A stretch of 64,000 nucleotides of DNA from Phycisphaeraceae bacterium (GTDB taxonomy: Bacteria; Planctomycetota; Phycisphaerae; Phycisphaerales; UBA1924), in assembly GCA_026126305.1 (NCBI GenBank), contig JAHCJI010000004.1, forward strand, positions 62,001-126,000, written 5' to 3'. A model generated the notes under the pieces. The model saw only the letters and a list, made by a program, of their open reading frames with translations, had not been told where the DNA came from and ran no database searches. A program made the position numbers and the translations under genes. Below are positions 54,130-63,700 of this stretch, piece by piece (within the stretch, counting starts at the first letter, position 1; each line of letters begins with the position of its first letter).

Positions 54130-54536
54130 CACGGATTGGGAGCGTCCAGCATCCAGACGTCGATGTCATCGGCAGTGGCGTACGCACCGTCCTCGCCAGC
54201 GCTGATCAGTGTGTAGGGCTGCCCACCCTGGCCCGGCACGCTGTAATAAAAGTCGTTACCCCAACCATCCTTGGGCACCGACTGGAGGAAGTTTGGCGCC
54301 AGCAGGCCGATGCTGGGCGGGTAGACGTTGTTGATGCCCTTGTATTCTTCCAGGGCGCGGCGGATCGTGGTCATGCTGGCCTTGGTGGCCGCTGTCTTGC
54401 CGCGGAACAACGCGGGAGCAAATGCTACTGTCGCCACGCCCATCAGCACGCCGATAATCAGGATGACCAGCGTCAGTTCGAGCAACGAGAAGCCGCGTGC
54501 GGCCCGGCGATCGTGGTATCTGGATTGGTGTTTCAT
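54129..54536 (-). CDS. gspG: GspG major pseudopilin
   Basis: A 135-residue type II secretion major pseudopilin. The leader ends at Gly15, and mature FSLLELTLVILIIGVLMGV has the +5 Glu (Glu20). RGKTAATKASMTTIRRALEEYK is the typical first-helix segment, and DGWGNDFYYSVPG with DDIDVW near the end is the GspG C-terminal loop (calcium-site type residues). It forms the periplasmic piston fibre. AAGGAAAA precedes the ATG at 54536; an in-frame ATG 48 bases upstream is less likely. It is followed with overlap by the GspI-like gene. Confidence 0.95.
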   Translation of the reverse strand: MKHQSRYHDRRAARGFSLLELTLVILIIGVLMGVATVAFAPALFRGKTAATKASMTTIRRALEEYKGINNVYPPSIGLLAPNFLQSVPKDGWGNDFYYSVPGQGGQPYTLISAGEDGAYATADDIDVWMLDAPNP

Positions 54537-54601
54537 GCTGTTTTCCTTCGCCTTGAATTGGCTCTCGATCTTGTGGATGCGCATCGGTATTCGTCCCGTT
54601 G

Positions 54602-55813
54602 TCAACCACCAAAATCCATGTTGGCCGTCGCCGTGAACAGCGGCAGCATGATGGCAAGAACCATCGAACCGATCATCAGGAACATGAAGATGATCAGTCC
54701 GGGTTCGAGCACCGCCAGCGCCCGCGTGCTGCGACGCTCCACTTCTTCGGCCATGTCGTCGGCCAGGCTGTCGAAGGCCTCTTCCAGGTCGCCCGAGCGT
54801 TCGGCTGCGATGAGCAGTTTTCGGACGGGAAGCGGGAGGGCGCTCACCTCTTCGATCAGACGCGCCAGTTGCCCACCTTCGACCAGACGACGCTGGAGCG
54901 ACTGGAGTTCCTTGCGGAGTTTGCCGTGGCTGACGGTGCGATAGCCCACGACCAGGGCGTCGGCGAGGGTCACGCCCGAGCGTGTCATGGCGGCCATGAC
55001 CGAGAAGAAGCGCGTAGTCTCCTGGGCCAGTACCAGCTCGCGCATGCCCGGCAGGCGTCGGACAAGTCCCCAGGCCAGGGCAAAGACCGCCCGACGTAGC
55101 ACGATGGCGGCGATCAGAAGGCCCAGCACGAGCAAGAGGAACACGCCAAGATTGTCGCGGATGCCCTTGCCGGCGGCCATCAGCGCCGTGGTGAACCAGG
55201 GCAATTCGCTGCCCATGCTCGCCAGACGCGAGCCGATCATCGGCACGATGAAGGTCAGCATGCCCCATCCAGCCAGGATGCTCACACTCAACACGATGAG
55301 TGGGTAGAACATCAGTGTGATGGCCTGGCTGCGCACCTTGACCTGTCGATCGGCCGTGCGTGCGATCTGCGCGCAGGCCCCGCCGAGGTCGCCGGTGCGT
55401 TCGGCCGCTCTGTAAACCGATGCCGTCACTGGGTCGACCAGCCCCAATCGGGCACATGCATCGGCGAACATCGTTCCGCCAGCTACTTGGGCCCGCACCC
55501 TTCGGACTCTGTCGGCGTGCTGGGCGCTGACGGCCGAGGCCGTGACTTCCAAAGCCTCGACCAGTGGGACGCCTCTGGAGACGAGCTGTCCCAAGACGGT
55601 GTTGAACTGTGCCTGGTCCTTGAGCCCCATCTGTCCCGAACTGGCCAGCCAGCCGGGTAAGCGCTTCGACCAGAGCAGGACCCGGCGTTCGCGTCCCAGA
55701 ACCGAGGCCAACGCCCGCTCGCTGGCGGCGCTGCGCACACCTAGCCGCCTTGCACCGGAGGGCCCCGTGGCGACAAAGAGGAATGGGGATGGTCCTTTGG
55801 CGGCTCTGGTCAT
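54602..55813 (-). CDS. gspF: GspF-type inner-membrane platform protein
   Basis: A 403-residue membrane protein with two GspF repeats. The first (about 65-185) starts QFNTVLGQLVSRGVPLVEAL. The second (about 265-385) has TTRFFSVMAAMTRSGVTLADAL and LLIAAERSGDLEEAFDSLAD. Three hydrophobic segments (about 170-195, 220-250, 375-400) flank them. It sits under the pseudopilus and couples the ATPase to fibre assembly. The ATG at 55813 was chosen over an upstream in-frame start for lack of similarity upstream. It is the first gene of the operon; no GspE or GspD is upstream. Confidence 0.92.
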   Translation of the reverse strand: MTRAAKGPSPFLFVATGPSGARRLGVRSAASERALASVLGRERRVLLWSKRLPGWLASSGQMGLKDQAQFNTVLGQLVSRGVPLVEALEVTASAVSAQHADRVRRVRAQVAGGTMFADACARLGLVDPVTASVYRAAERTGDLGGACAQIARTADRQVKVRSQAITLMFYPLIVLSVSILAGWGMLTFIVPMIGSRLASMGSELPWFTTALMAAGKGIRDNLGVFLLLVLGLLIAAIVLRRAVFALAWGLVRRLPGMRELVLAQETTRFFSVMAAMTRSGVTLADALVVGYRTVSHGKLRKELQSLQRRLVEGGQLARLIEEVSALPLPVRKLLIAAERSGDLEEAFDSLADDMAEEVERRSTRALAVLEPGLIIFMFLMIGSMVLAIMLPLFTATANMDFGG

Positions 55814-56017
55814 TCGTGTTCCGTTCGTGCTCCCGATACAGTGTATATGCACAGCCCGAGCCGGTCTTGCCAAGGCTTGCAGGAGTCTAGTTCAGTTTGG
55901 CCACGCCGCAAGCATTCGGCACCACAGCGCCGGCAGATAGCGCGCGGGAAGCGACATGGATGGCAGATTCCGCCCGTCTTGAGGTCCGACCCGGTCAGTC
56001 CTGGGCGAAACCCTGCA

Positions 56018-57985
56018 TCATGGACGCGCCGGGTCGACAAGCCCGTCACTGTTGGCCCCCCGGAGCGAACGCGAGATCGATGCCTCGTGGAGGGGGATGC
56101 TGGCCTCGTCCATCGCCTGCTTTGCTCGGTAGAAAGCCTCGGGGTCGACGGCTCTCCAATCACTTTGTGCCTTTGAGGCGATTTCTTCAACGGCCTGGAG
56201 TGATTGATGGATAAGGGTCCGTTGCTGCTCGGGCAGTTCGTCTCCGACGCGGGCGAGGGCCTCACGGATCCATTTGATGTCCAGTTTCGAGTGGGCCACG
56301 AGGTCGACGATGCGGTGCCGGGTCATGTCGTTGCGCGCGTGCTCGATGGCCTGGGCCTCGATGGCGTCGACCTCTTCTTTGGTCAGGCCGTGGTTGGGAA
56401 TGACCTGGAGCGTGGCGGCCTGGCCCGAGCGTTTTTCGCTGGCCGAGACATTGAGCACGCCGTTGGCATCGACCAGGAACTCGACCTCGACCTGTGGCAC
56501 GCCCGCGGGCATGGGTGGGATGCCGCGCAGGTGGAAGGTGCCCAGTTCCCGGCAGTCTTCGGCCATCTCGCGTTCACCCTGGAGTACCTTGAGGGTGATG
56601 GCGGTTTGGTTATCGACGCTCGTGGAGAAGCGTTCGCGGGCGCGTGCGGGCAGGGTGGCGCCGGCATGGACGAGTTTGGCCATAGCGCCGCCCACCGTCT
56701 CGACGCCCAGGCTCAGGGGGATGGCGTCGAGCAGCAGGCTGTCGCGCGACGTGCCGGCGAGCGTGGCGGCCTGGACCGCCGCGCCGAGGGCCACGACGCG
56801 GTCGGGGTCGAGCGCGGTGTACGGCTCGAGGTTAAAAAAATGGCCCACGGCATTGCGAATGGTGGGGATGCGTGTGGAACCTCCAACGAGCACGACGGCA
56901 TCGATGGCTTCGCCGCCGGGTTGCCTTGCGGCGGATTGGCGGGCTCGTTGGCAGGCGGCCAGCGTGCGTTCGATCATGGGTGCGATGAGCTTCTCGAACT
57001 CGTCGCGCGTGATGGTGCGGTCGTATGGCTGCGCTTGTCCGAGATCGATCGAGGCGTTCGCGGTGTCCTCGCTGCTGAGGCGGTGCTTGACGCCCCTTGC
57101 GAAGGTCAGCAGGGCGCGTCTAGTCGCCGGTGGCAGGGCCGCCAAACCCTGGGCCGTCTGCTCGGGCAGGCCCAGGGCGAAGCGCTGGTTCAACTCGCCC
57201 AGGAAGAGGGCCACGAGAGCGTGGTCGGCGTCGTCGCCTCCCAGCCTGGTATCGCCGTCGGTGGCCAAGACGTGGAAGATGGCCGGTGCTCCGGGAGTGG
57301 TGTTGGGCGTGATGCGGAGGATGGAGATGTCGAAGGTGCCCCCGCCCAGGTCGTAGACGGCCACGGTGGTGGGTTGTGTCTTGGAGCGTTGGGCCGAGCC
57401 CAGGCCGTAAGCCAAGGCTGCCGCGGTGGGCTCGGAGACGATGCGGACGACCTCGAGGCCGGCCAGCCTTCCCGCGTCGCGCGTGGCCTGCCTCTGGGCG
57501 TCGTCGAAGTAGGCCGGTACGGTGACGACGGCCTTTTGCACGGGCGTGCCCAGCGCGTGTTCGGCCTTTTCTCGCAAGGCGCGAAGGATCTGGGCCGAGA
57601 CTTCCTGTGGTGTGAGCACCTTCGCGGACCCGTCGGGCATGGGAATGGCCACAGCGGCCATATCGCGGGGCCCTCGCGTGACGGCGTAGGGCAGGTAGGG
57701 GATGTCTCCTGAGGCGTCGGCCAGCGATCGGCCCATCAGGCGTTTGACGCTGGCGATGGTGTGCCGGGGGAACTCGACCGCCCGCTCTTGCGCGTCGAGG
57801 CCCACAATAGTGCTCAGGGTGCCATCGTCCTGGGGTTCGTATCGCACCACGCTTGGGACGATGCCCGAGCCCGAGGCGTTGTCGCCCAAAATATGCGGGC
57901 CCTTGGCGTCGGCGATGGCCGCCAGCGAGTTGGTCGTGCCCAGGTCGATGCCGATGATCGGTTCGTAGTATGGTGGTGCGGACAT
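56018..57985 (-). CDS. Hsp70-family chaperone, HscA-like
   Basis: A 655-residue Hsp70. The nucleotide-binding domain has GIDLGTTNS (12-20), [17 protein letters not shown] and [13 protein letters not shown], and the substrate domain follows from about 400. [11 protein letters not shown] and the segment [19 protein letters not shown] resemble HscA, the Fe-S-biogenesis Hsp70, more than DnaK. The C-terminal lid is short and lacks EEVD, as in HscA. HscA delivers clusters from IscU with HscB; no isc genes are nearby. It is 8 bases downstream of a lipoprotein gene on the same strand. A general chaperone role is also possible. Confidence 0.85.
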   Translation of the reverse strand: MSAPPYYEPIIGIDLGTTNSLAAIADAKGPHILGDNASGSGIVPSVVRYEPQDDGTLSTIVGLDAQERAVEFPRHTIASVKRLMGRSLADASGDIPYLPYAVTRGPRDMAAVAIPMPDGSAKVLTPQEVSAQILRALREKAEHALGTPVQKAVVTVPAYFDDAQRQATRDAGRLAGLEVVRIVSEPTAAALAYGLGSAQRSKTQPTTVAVYDLGGGTFDISILRITPNTTPGAPAIFHVLATDGDTRLGGDDADHALVALFLGELNQRFALGLPEQTAQGLAALPPATRRALLTFARGVKHRLSSEDTANASIDLGQAQPYDRTITRDEFEKLIAPMIERTLAACQRARQSAARQPGGEAIDAVVLVGGSTRIPTIRNAVGHFFNLEPYTALDPDRVVALGAAVQAATLAGTSRDSLLLDAIPLSLGVETVGGAMAKLVHAGATLPARARERFSTSVDNQTAITLKVLQGEREMAEDCRELGTFHLRGIPPMPAGVPQVEVEFLVDANGVLNVSASEKRSGQAATLQVIPNHGLTKEEVDAIEAQAIEHARNDMTRHRIVDLVAHSKLDIKWIREALARVGDELPEQQRTLIHQSLQAVEEIASKAQSDWRAVDPEAFYRAKQAMDEASIPLHEASISRSLRGANSDGLVDPARP

Positions 57986-57993
57986 GGGGATGT

Positions 57994-58539
57994 TCAGGGC
58001 GTCGGTTTGGGTGTACGCCAGGCCAAGGCTTGGAGACGCTCGATCAGTTGACGGGCGTCAATGGCTGTCGGCGTGCCGCCCAGCAGGCTAACGACGTAGC
58101 GGCGGGTGCCGTTGTGATCGCGGATCTCGATCATCGCCGTACTGCGGACCGTATCGGGGGTCCATGTTTGTCGGGGATCCACTCGTTCTGGGTTGGCGTC
58201 TTCGGCCAGGACAGATGGTCCGATAATTCTCCATATGCGGTCGACATCGGAAGGGCTCAATCTGCGGAGTATCGGCGGATAGTTTGGTGGAGCAACCATC
58301 GGGCCTTCCTGTGATGGCCTAACCCTGGCATCGACGCGCAGGGTGCCGTCGGGTTCGAGGAGGTACACGCCCGAGACGAAGCGTTGGGCGGCCTGCGTGT
58401 CGCGGACATGAACCTCGGCACGGACGATCAACCCGGCGGGGGCGGTCAGCGTGGCAGTGGGCTCAACAATCGGGCCGGGGGACGAGGCGCAGCCTGTGAG
58501 CAGTGCGGCCACCAGCAGGATGGCAGGGAATCGGACCAT
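57994..58539 (-). CDS. small lipoprotein upstream of the Hsp70 gene
   Basis: A 181-residue lipoprotein: lipobox LLTGC (Cys17) after a short signal, then a beta-rich domain ([36 protein letters not shown]). Function unknown; it lies 8 bases before the HscA-like start and probably shares its mRNA. It diverges from pheT across a 62-base promoter gap. Confidence 0.75.
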   Translation of the reverse strand: MVRFPAILLVAALLTGCASSPGPIVEPTATLTAPAGLIVRAEVHVRDTQAAQRFVSGVYLLEPDGTLRVDARVRPSQEGPMVAPPNYPPILRRLSPSDVDRIWRIIGPSVLAEDANPERVDPRQTWTPDTVRSTAMIEIRDHNGTRRYVVSLLGGTPTAIDARQLIERLQALAWRTPKPTP

Positions 58540-58601
58540 GCCGGAGCGTACGGCCGATGAGGCGTGCGGGTGTGGGCGTGAGGGTCATACCCTTGGCCCC
58601 T

Positions 58602-60716
58602 ATGGACGCAAGCCTTTCGTGGCTCGCCTCCCTTCTTGGGGGTGAGGACGCCAGTTCGCCGCTGACCGTTGAGGAGGTGGACGCCGCATTGACGGCGGCG
58701 GGCTTCCCGATCGATGGAGTAGAACATCGGGGCGGCGACGCGCTGCTGGACGTGGAGGTGACCAGCAACCGGGGGGATTGCCTTTGCCACATGGGGCTGG
58801 CGTTGGAAATCGCGGCCCTGACCGGACGGGTGCTGACACCCCGGACGATCGGCGAGGTCGATCGGGGGCCAGCCGTGGGCGAGTTCCTGACTTTGGTGAA
58901 CCACTGCGCGAGCGGCGATCGGCCCGCGTGCCCGACGTTCACGGCCCATGTCATCCTGAACGCGAAGATCGGACCGAGTCCGGCATGGCTCAGAGACTTA
59001 CTCGAGAGCGTGGGCCAGCGATCGATCAATAACGCCGTGGACGTGACCAACTGGCTTAACCTGGAGCACGGCAACCCGAGCCATGTGTTCGACCTGGACA
59101 GGCTCGAAGGCCGGAAGCTGGTGGTTCGAGAGGCAGTCTCTGGAGAAACCTTGACGACTCTGGACGGCGTGTCGCGGTCGTTGCGGGCGGGCGATGTCGT
59201 GGTGGCGGATGCATCGAAGGCCACTTCACTGGCGGGCGTGATCGGCGGGAAGGGTTCGGAAGTCAGCGCATCGACAACCAACCTGGTGCTGGAAGTTGCC
59301 ACGTGGGACCCGGCGCGTGTGCGGTCGGCCAGCAGGGCGCACAACGTGCGAACCGACGCGAGCCATCGCTTCGAGCGGGTGGTCGATGCCCGGACGTGCC
59401 TGCCCGCTGCCGAAGTGGCGGCGAGGCTGATCGCCCAACTCACCGGCGGCACACTGTGTGAAGGTGTGCTCGTCGAGGGTGCGCCCATGCCCGAGCGCAA
59501 GCCCATCATGCTGCGACCCCAGCGTTGTTCGGCGGTGCTGGGCGTGGAGACGCCCGCCGACGAGATGGTTCGGCTGCTGCGTTCGGTGGACATCGCCGTG
59601 GGGGTGTCGGAAGACGCGTTGGCGTGTACCCCCCCACCACAGCGTGCCCATGACGTAACGCGGGAGATCGACCTGATCGAGGAGATCGCTCGGCTGCGTG
59701 GGTTCGACGCGGTGCCTTTGGTGAAACGTCTTGCCATACGGGCCCAGCCGCCACAGCCCGCCGAGCGCGCTATGGAAGCGATCTCAAGCGCCTTGACTTC
59801 TCTTGGTTTCTATGAGGCGGTGACTTTCAGTTTCACAAGCCCAGAGAAGGCCCAGCCCTTTCTGCCCTCGGGCGCGAGCTTGGTCCATGTCGACGATGAC
59901 CGGCGTGGGGCCGAGCCGACGCTCAGGCCCAGCGTCCTGCCCAGTCTGCTGACGTGCCGTCGTGTGAACCGCGACGCGCAGGTGCGTCAGCCCGGCGGTG
60001 TGCGTTTGTTCGAGATCGCCTCGGCGTACTGGTCCATGGCCCCTGGCACCAACGAGGAGGCCCGCAGGCTGGCGATGCTGGTGGATGCCGCGGGCGATGG
60101 TGCCAAAGCGAGCCCTCAGGACGTGCAGCATGGCGTGCGAGTGATCAAGGCCGCCATCGAGGCGATGGTCACGATCTGCTTTGGACACCACGCACGTGTT
60201 CGCGTGGAAACTGGGGTTGATCTGCCCGCTGCCATGGACGGGGCGAACGCTGGTCGCGTCTTCATCGAGCCCGGCACGGGTGGGCGGCGAGTTCCACTGG
60301 GGTACATTGGTGTACCCAGCGTAGAGACGCTCGCGATGTTCGACCTCCAGCGACCTGTGCTTGTTGCCGAACTGGATGTCGAGGCGCTCCTGGCAGCTTT
60401 TCCACCGACACCGTTGGTCCAGGCGTTGCCGGCCTTCCCCGGGATCGAGCGGGACTTATCGGTGGTGGTACCGTTATCGACGCCCTGGGCAACGATCGAA
60501 TCGACCGTGATTGGGATGGGTTTGGAGCGCCTTCGGAGTGTTGAATACGTGGGTACGTACGCGGGCAAGCAAGTGGGAGAAGGCCGCAAGAGCGTAACGA
60601 TGCGACTGGCATACCGCGACGACTCACGCACGATGCGCCACGAAGAGGTGGACCCGCAGATGGCCCGGGCCATCGAGGCGCTGCGAGAGGCGGTGGGCGC
60701 TGAGGTTCGGGGGTAA
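58602..60716 (+). CDS. pheT: phenylalanine-tRNA ligase beta subunit lacking the EMAP-like domain
   Basis: A 704-residue beta subunit (typical bacterial ones are about 790). The N-terminal B1 part (SLSWLASLLG to DGVE, about 1-41) passes directly into the strand DVEVTSNRGDCLCHMGLALEIAALTG. The usual B2 (EMAP-like, tRNA-binding) domain between them is absent. The remaining B3/B4, B5, catalytic-core-like and C-terminal FDX-ACB (anticodon-binding, ending FPGIERDLSVVVP) domains are present in order. It charges tRNA-Phe with the alpha subunit PheS, which is not adjacent. The ATG at 58602 is chosen from the family start. Confidence 0.93.
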   Translation: MDASLSWLASLLGGEDASSPLTVEEVDAALTAAGFPIDGVEHRGGDALLDVEVTSNRGDCLCHMGLALEIAALTGRVLTPRTIGEVDRGPAVGEFLTLVNHCASGDRPACPTFTAHVILNAKIGPSPAWLRDLLESVGQRSINNAVDVTNWLNLEHGNPSHVFDLDRLEGRKLVVREAVSGETLTTLDGVSRSLRAGDVVVADASKATSLAGVIGGKGSEVSASTTNLVLEVATWDPARVRSASRAHNVRTDASHRFERVVDARTCLPAAEVAARLIAQLTGGTLCEGVLVEGAPMPERKPIMLRPQRCSAVLGVETPADEMVRLLRSVDIAVGVSEDALACTPPPQRAHDVTREIDLIEEIARLRGFDAVPLVKRLAIRAQPPQPAERAMEAISSALTSLGFYEAVTFSFTSPEKAQPFLPSGASLVHVDDDRRGAEPTLRPSVLPSLLTCRRVNRDAQVRQPGGVRLFEIASAYWSMAPGTNEEARRLAMLVDAAGDGAKASPQDVQHGVRVIKAAIEAMVTICFGHHARVRVETGVDLPAAMDGANAGRVFIEPGTGGRRVPLGYIGVPSVETLAMFDLQRPVLVAELDVEALLAAFPPTPLVQALPAFPGIERDLSVVVPLSTPWATIESTVIGMGLERLRSVEYVGTYAGKQVGEGRKSVTMRLAYRDDSRTMRHEEVDPQMARAIEALREAVGAEVRG

Positions 60717-60723
60717 AGTGAAG

Positions 60724-60754
60724 AGCCCAAGCTTGCGCGTGGGGCTCGTTTTTG
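60724..60754 (+). terminator. intrinsic terminator after pheT
   Basis: A GAGCCC/GGGCTC stem with a 13-base loop is followed by GTTTTTG. It lies 8 bases after the pheT stop and just before the convergent leuS stop. Confidence 0.8.
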
Positions 60755-60755
60755 T

Positions 60756-63700
60756 TCAGTTTGCTACGATGTTGACCAGGCGCCCGGGGACGGCGATGAC
60801 CTTGCGGACGGTCTTGCCTTCGAGCAGGGGCCTGACCTCGGGGTGGTCGAGCGCCAGGGCTTCGAGGCGGGCCGCGTCGGCGTTGGCGGGCACCAGGATC
60901 CGGGCCTTGACCTTGCCGGCGATCTGCACCGCCACCTCGACCTCGTCGTCGACGAGTTGGCTTTCGTCGTACCTGGGCCAGGCGCTGTCGTAGAGCGTGA
61001 CAACTTTCTGGCCCGCGTGGTCGACGCCGCCGAGTCGCTCGTGCAGTTCGTCGGCGGTGTGTGGGGCGAAGGGCGCGAGGATGGCGATGAGGCGGCGGGC
61101 CTGCTGCTGCGTGAAGATGGGCTTGCTGCCCGCCTTGCTGGTGGCCAGGTTGACCAGCTCGATCATGGCGGCGATGGCGGTGTTGAAACTCAGGCGCTCG
61201 ATGTCGCCTTCGACCTTGGCGATCGTGCGGTGCAGTTGCTTCTCGATATCGGCGTCGGCGGTTTCGGCCAGGCGGGGCAGGCCGGTTTCCTCGTCGATGA
61301 GCAGCCGCCACAGGCGCTGGAGGAAGCGGTGCAGGCCCAGGATATCTCGCGTGTTCCAGGGCTTGGAGGCTTCCAGGGGGCCCATGTACATCTCGTAGAG
61401 GCGGAAGGTGTCGGCCCCGAATTCGGCGATGACATCGTCGGGATTAACGACGTTCTTGAGGCTCTTGGACATCTTGGCGATGGTCTGGATCACAACTTCG
61501 CCCGTGGCACGTTCGACGTATTGGGGGGCGTCGTCGGTGCCGACGTTGTCCACCGCGTCGGTGGCCACCAGCGTCTTGTCCTTGCGCTGGTAGGCAAAGC
61601 TCGTGATCAGCCCTTGGTGGAAGAGTTTGCGGAAGGGCTCGGGCGCGTCGACGTAGCCCAGGTCGTGCAGCACCATGTGCCAGAAGCGGGCGTAGAGCAG
61701 GTGCAGCACGGCGTGCTCGGAGCCGCCGATGTAGAGGTCGACGCCGCGTTCGCCCAACCAGTACGCCTGCGCCTCGTGCGAGCAGATGGCCCGGTCATTG
61801 TGCGGGTCGGCGTAGCGCAGGTAGTACCAGCAACTGCCCGCCCAGCCGGGCATTGTGTTGGTCTCTCGATAGACGACGGTATCGGGGTCGAGGGCCGAGC
61901 AGCCCGCCTCGCCCGCGGTCGTGCGCACCCAATTGGTCGCCTTGGCCAGCAGGGGCTGGGGGTCTTCGCTCTCGGCGGGCTCGTAGTCGGCGATGTCGGG
62001 CAATTTGACGGGCAGAGCGTTTTCGTCGATGGGGTAATGGTTGCCATCTTCGGTGAAGACGATGGGGAAGGGCTCGCCCCAGTAGCGCTGGCGGCTGAAG
62101 AGCCAATCGCGCAGCTTGAAGTTCACGCGTCGGCGGCCGATGCCGGTCTGGTCGAGCCAGTCGGTGATGCGTGCCTTGGCCTGGGCGGTGGGCAGGCCGT
62201 CGAGCGAGACCGCCACGCCCTGGGTCGAGGCCGTCGAGTTAACGGCGTGCCCGCTGCCCTCGTAGGCCCGGCCCTGCATGGCATAAAACCCGCCTTGGGT
62301 AAAGGTCGAACGCAACTTTTCGAAGTCCTCGCCGAAGAGGCTCTCGATGGTGTCGACCCACTGCGCGCGGACGGCCCCGCGCCAGCGTTCGGTGTCGGCC
62401 AAGTCGGCCGGGCTCGTGTTCACCAAGGGCTTGCGCTCGTCGGGCACGGGCAACTCGCCGCGGCGGTTCAGGCGCACGTGCGTGAGGGCGCGGTCGAAGT
62501 CGGCCGGGGGCACGTCGTTGCTGGTGACGTAGCCCAGCATGTCGGCCAGCATCGTCAGCCAGTCCCCGCCTTCGGTCTCGCCCGGTGTTGCGTGCTGGGC
62601 GTAGTAGGCCATAGCAGCGATGGCCAGCGGGTAGACCACGTCGCGGATGGACAGGCCATATTTCTCGGCGAATGCGAAGTCGCGCTCGTCGTGGGCGGGC
62701 ACGGCCATGATGGCGCCATAGCCGTAGCCCATGAGCACGTAGTCTGCCACGTAGACAGGGATGCTCTGGCCCGTGGCCGGGTTGATCGCGTGCAGCCCGG
62801 TGGGGACGCCGGTCTTGTCCTTGGCGGCCTGGCGGTCGACGTCGGCGGTGTTGCGCGCCTTGTCGGCGTAGGCCCGCAGTTCGTCGGTTGGCGTGCCGGG
62901 GCGGGGATTTTTCAGGACGGCGTCGACCACCGGGTGCTCGGGCGCGACGACCATGAAGGTGGCACCGAAGATGGTGTCGGGCCGCGTCGTGAAGACGCGC
63001 AGGGCGGGCGGCAGATCGGCGTCGATGTCGGGGTCGTCCGTGTCGATGTCCAACGGGAAATCGACCTCGGCACCTTCGCTCTTCCCGATCCAGTGGCGTT
63101 GCTTCGTGCGGGTGTCTTCGGGCCAGTCGACGGTTTCAAGCCCGTCGAGCAGGCGCTGGGCGTAGGCGGTGATGCGCAGCATCCACTGCTTGAGGGGCTT
63201 GCGAAAGACCGGGTGCCCGCCGCGTTCGCTGCGCCCGTCGATGACCTCCTCGTTGGCCAGGACGGTTCCGAGTTTGGGGCACCAGTTGACGGTCTGCTCG
63301 CCGACGTAGGCCAGGCGCTGGTCGTCGATGACGGCGCGCTGCTCCTGGGGCGAGAGTTCGTGCCAGCGGCGTTGCGTGCCGGGCTCGCCGCCGATGGCCA
63401 GCAGCGTCTTCGTGTTGCGTCCGGCGTGGATGAGTTGCCCGTCGGGCCCGACGCGCAGGTCTCCCCCTTGCAGTTCGGCCCGCAACTCGGCGATGGGCCG
63501 GGCCTTGTTCAGCCATGGGTCGAACCACGAGTCGTAGAGCTTCAGGAAGATCCACTGGGTCCAGCGGTAGAAGCGCTCATCGATGGTGGCCACCTCGCGC
63601 GACCAGTCATAGGCAAAGCCGAAGCGCTGGAGTTGCCGGCGGAAGGTATCGATGGTGCCACGGGTGAAGCGGGCGGGGTGCTCGCCGGTGTTGATGGCGT

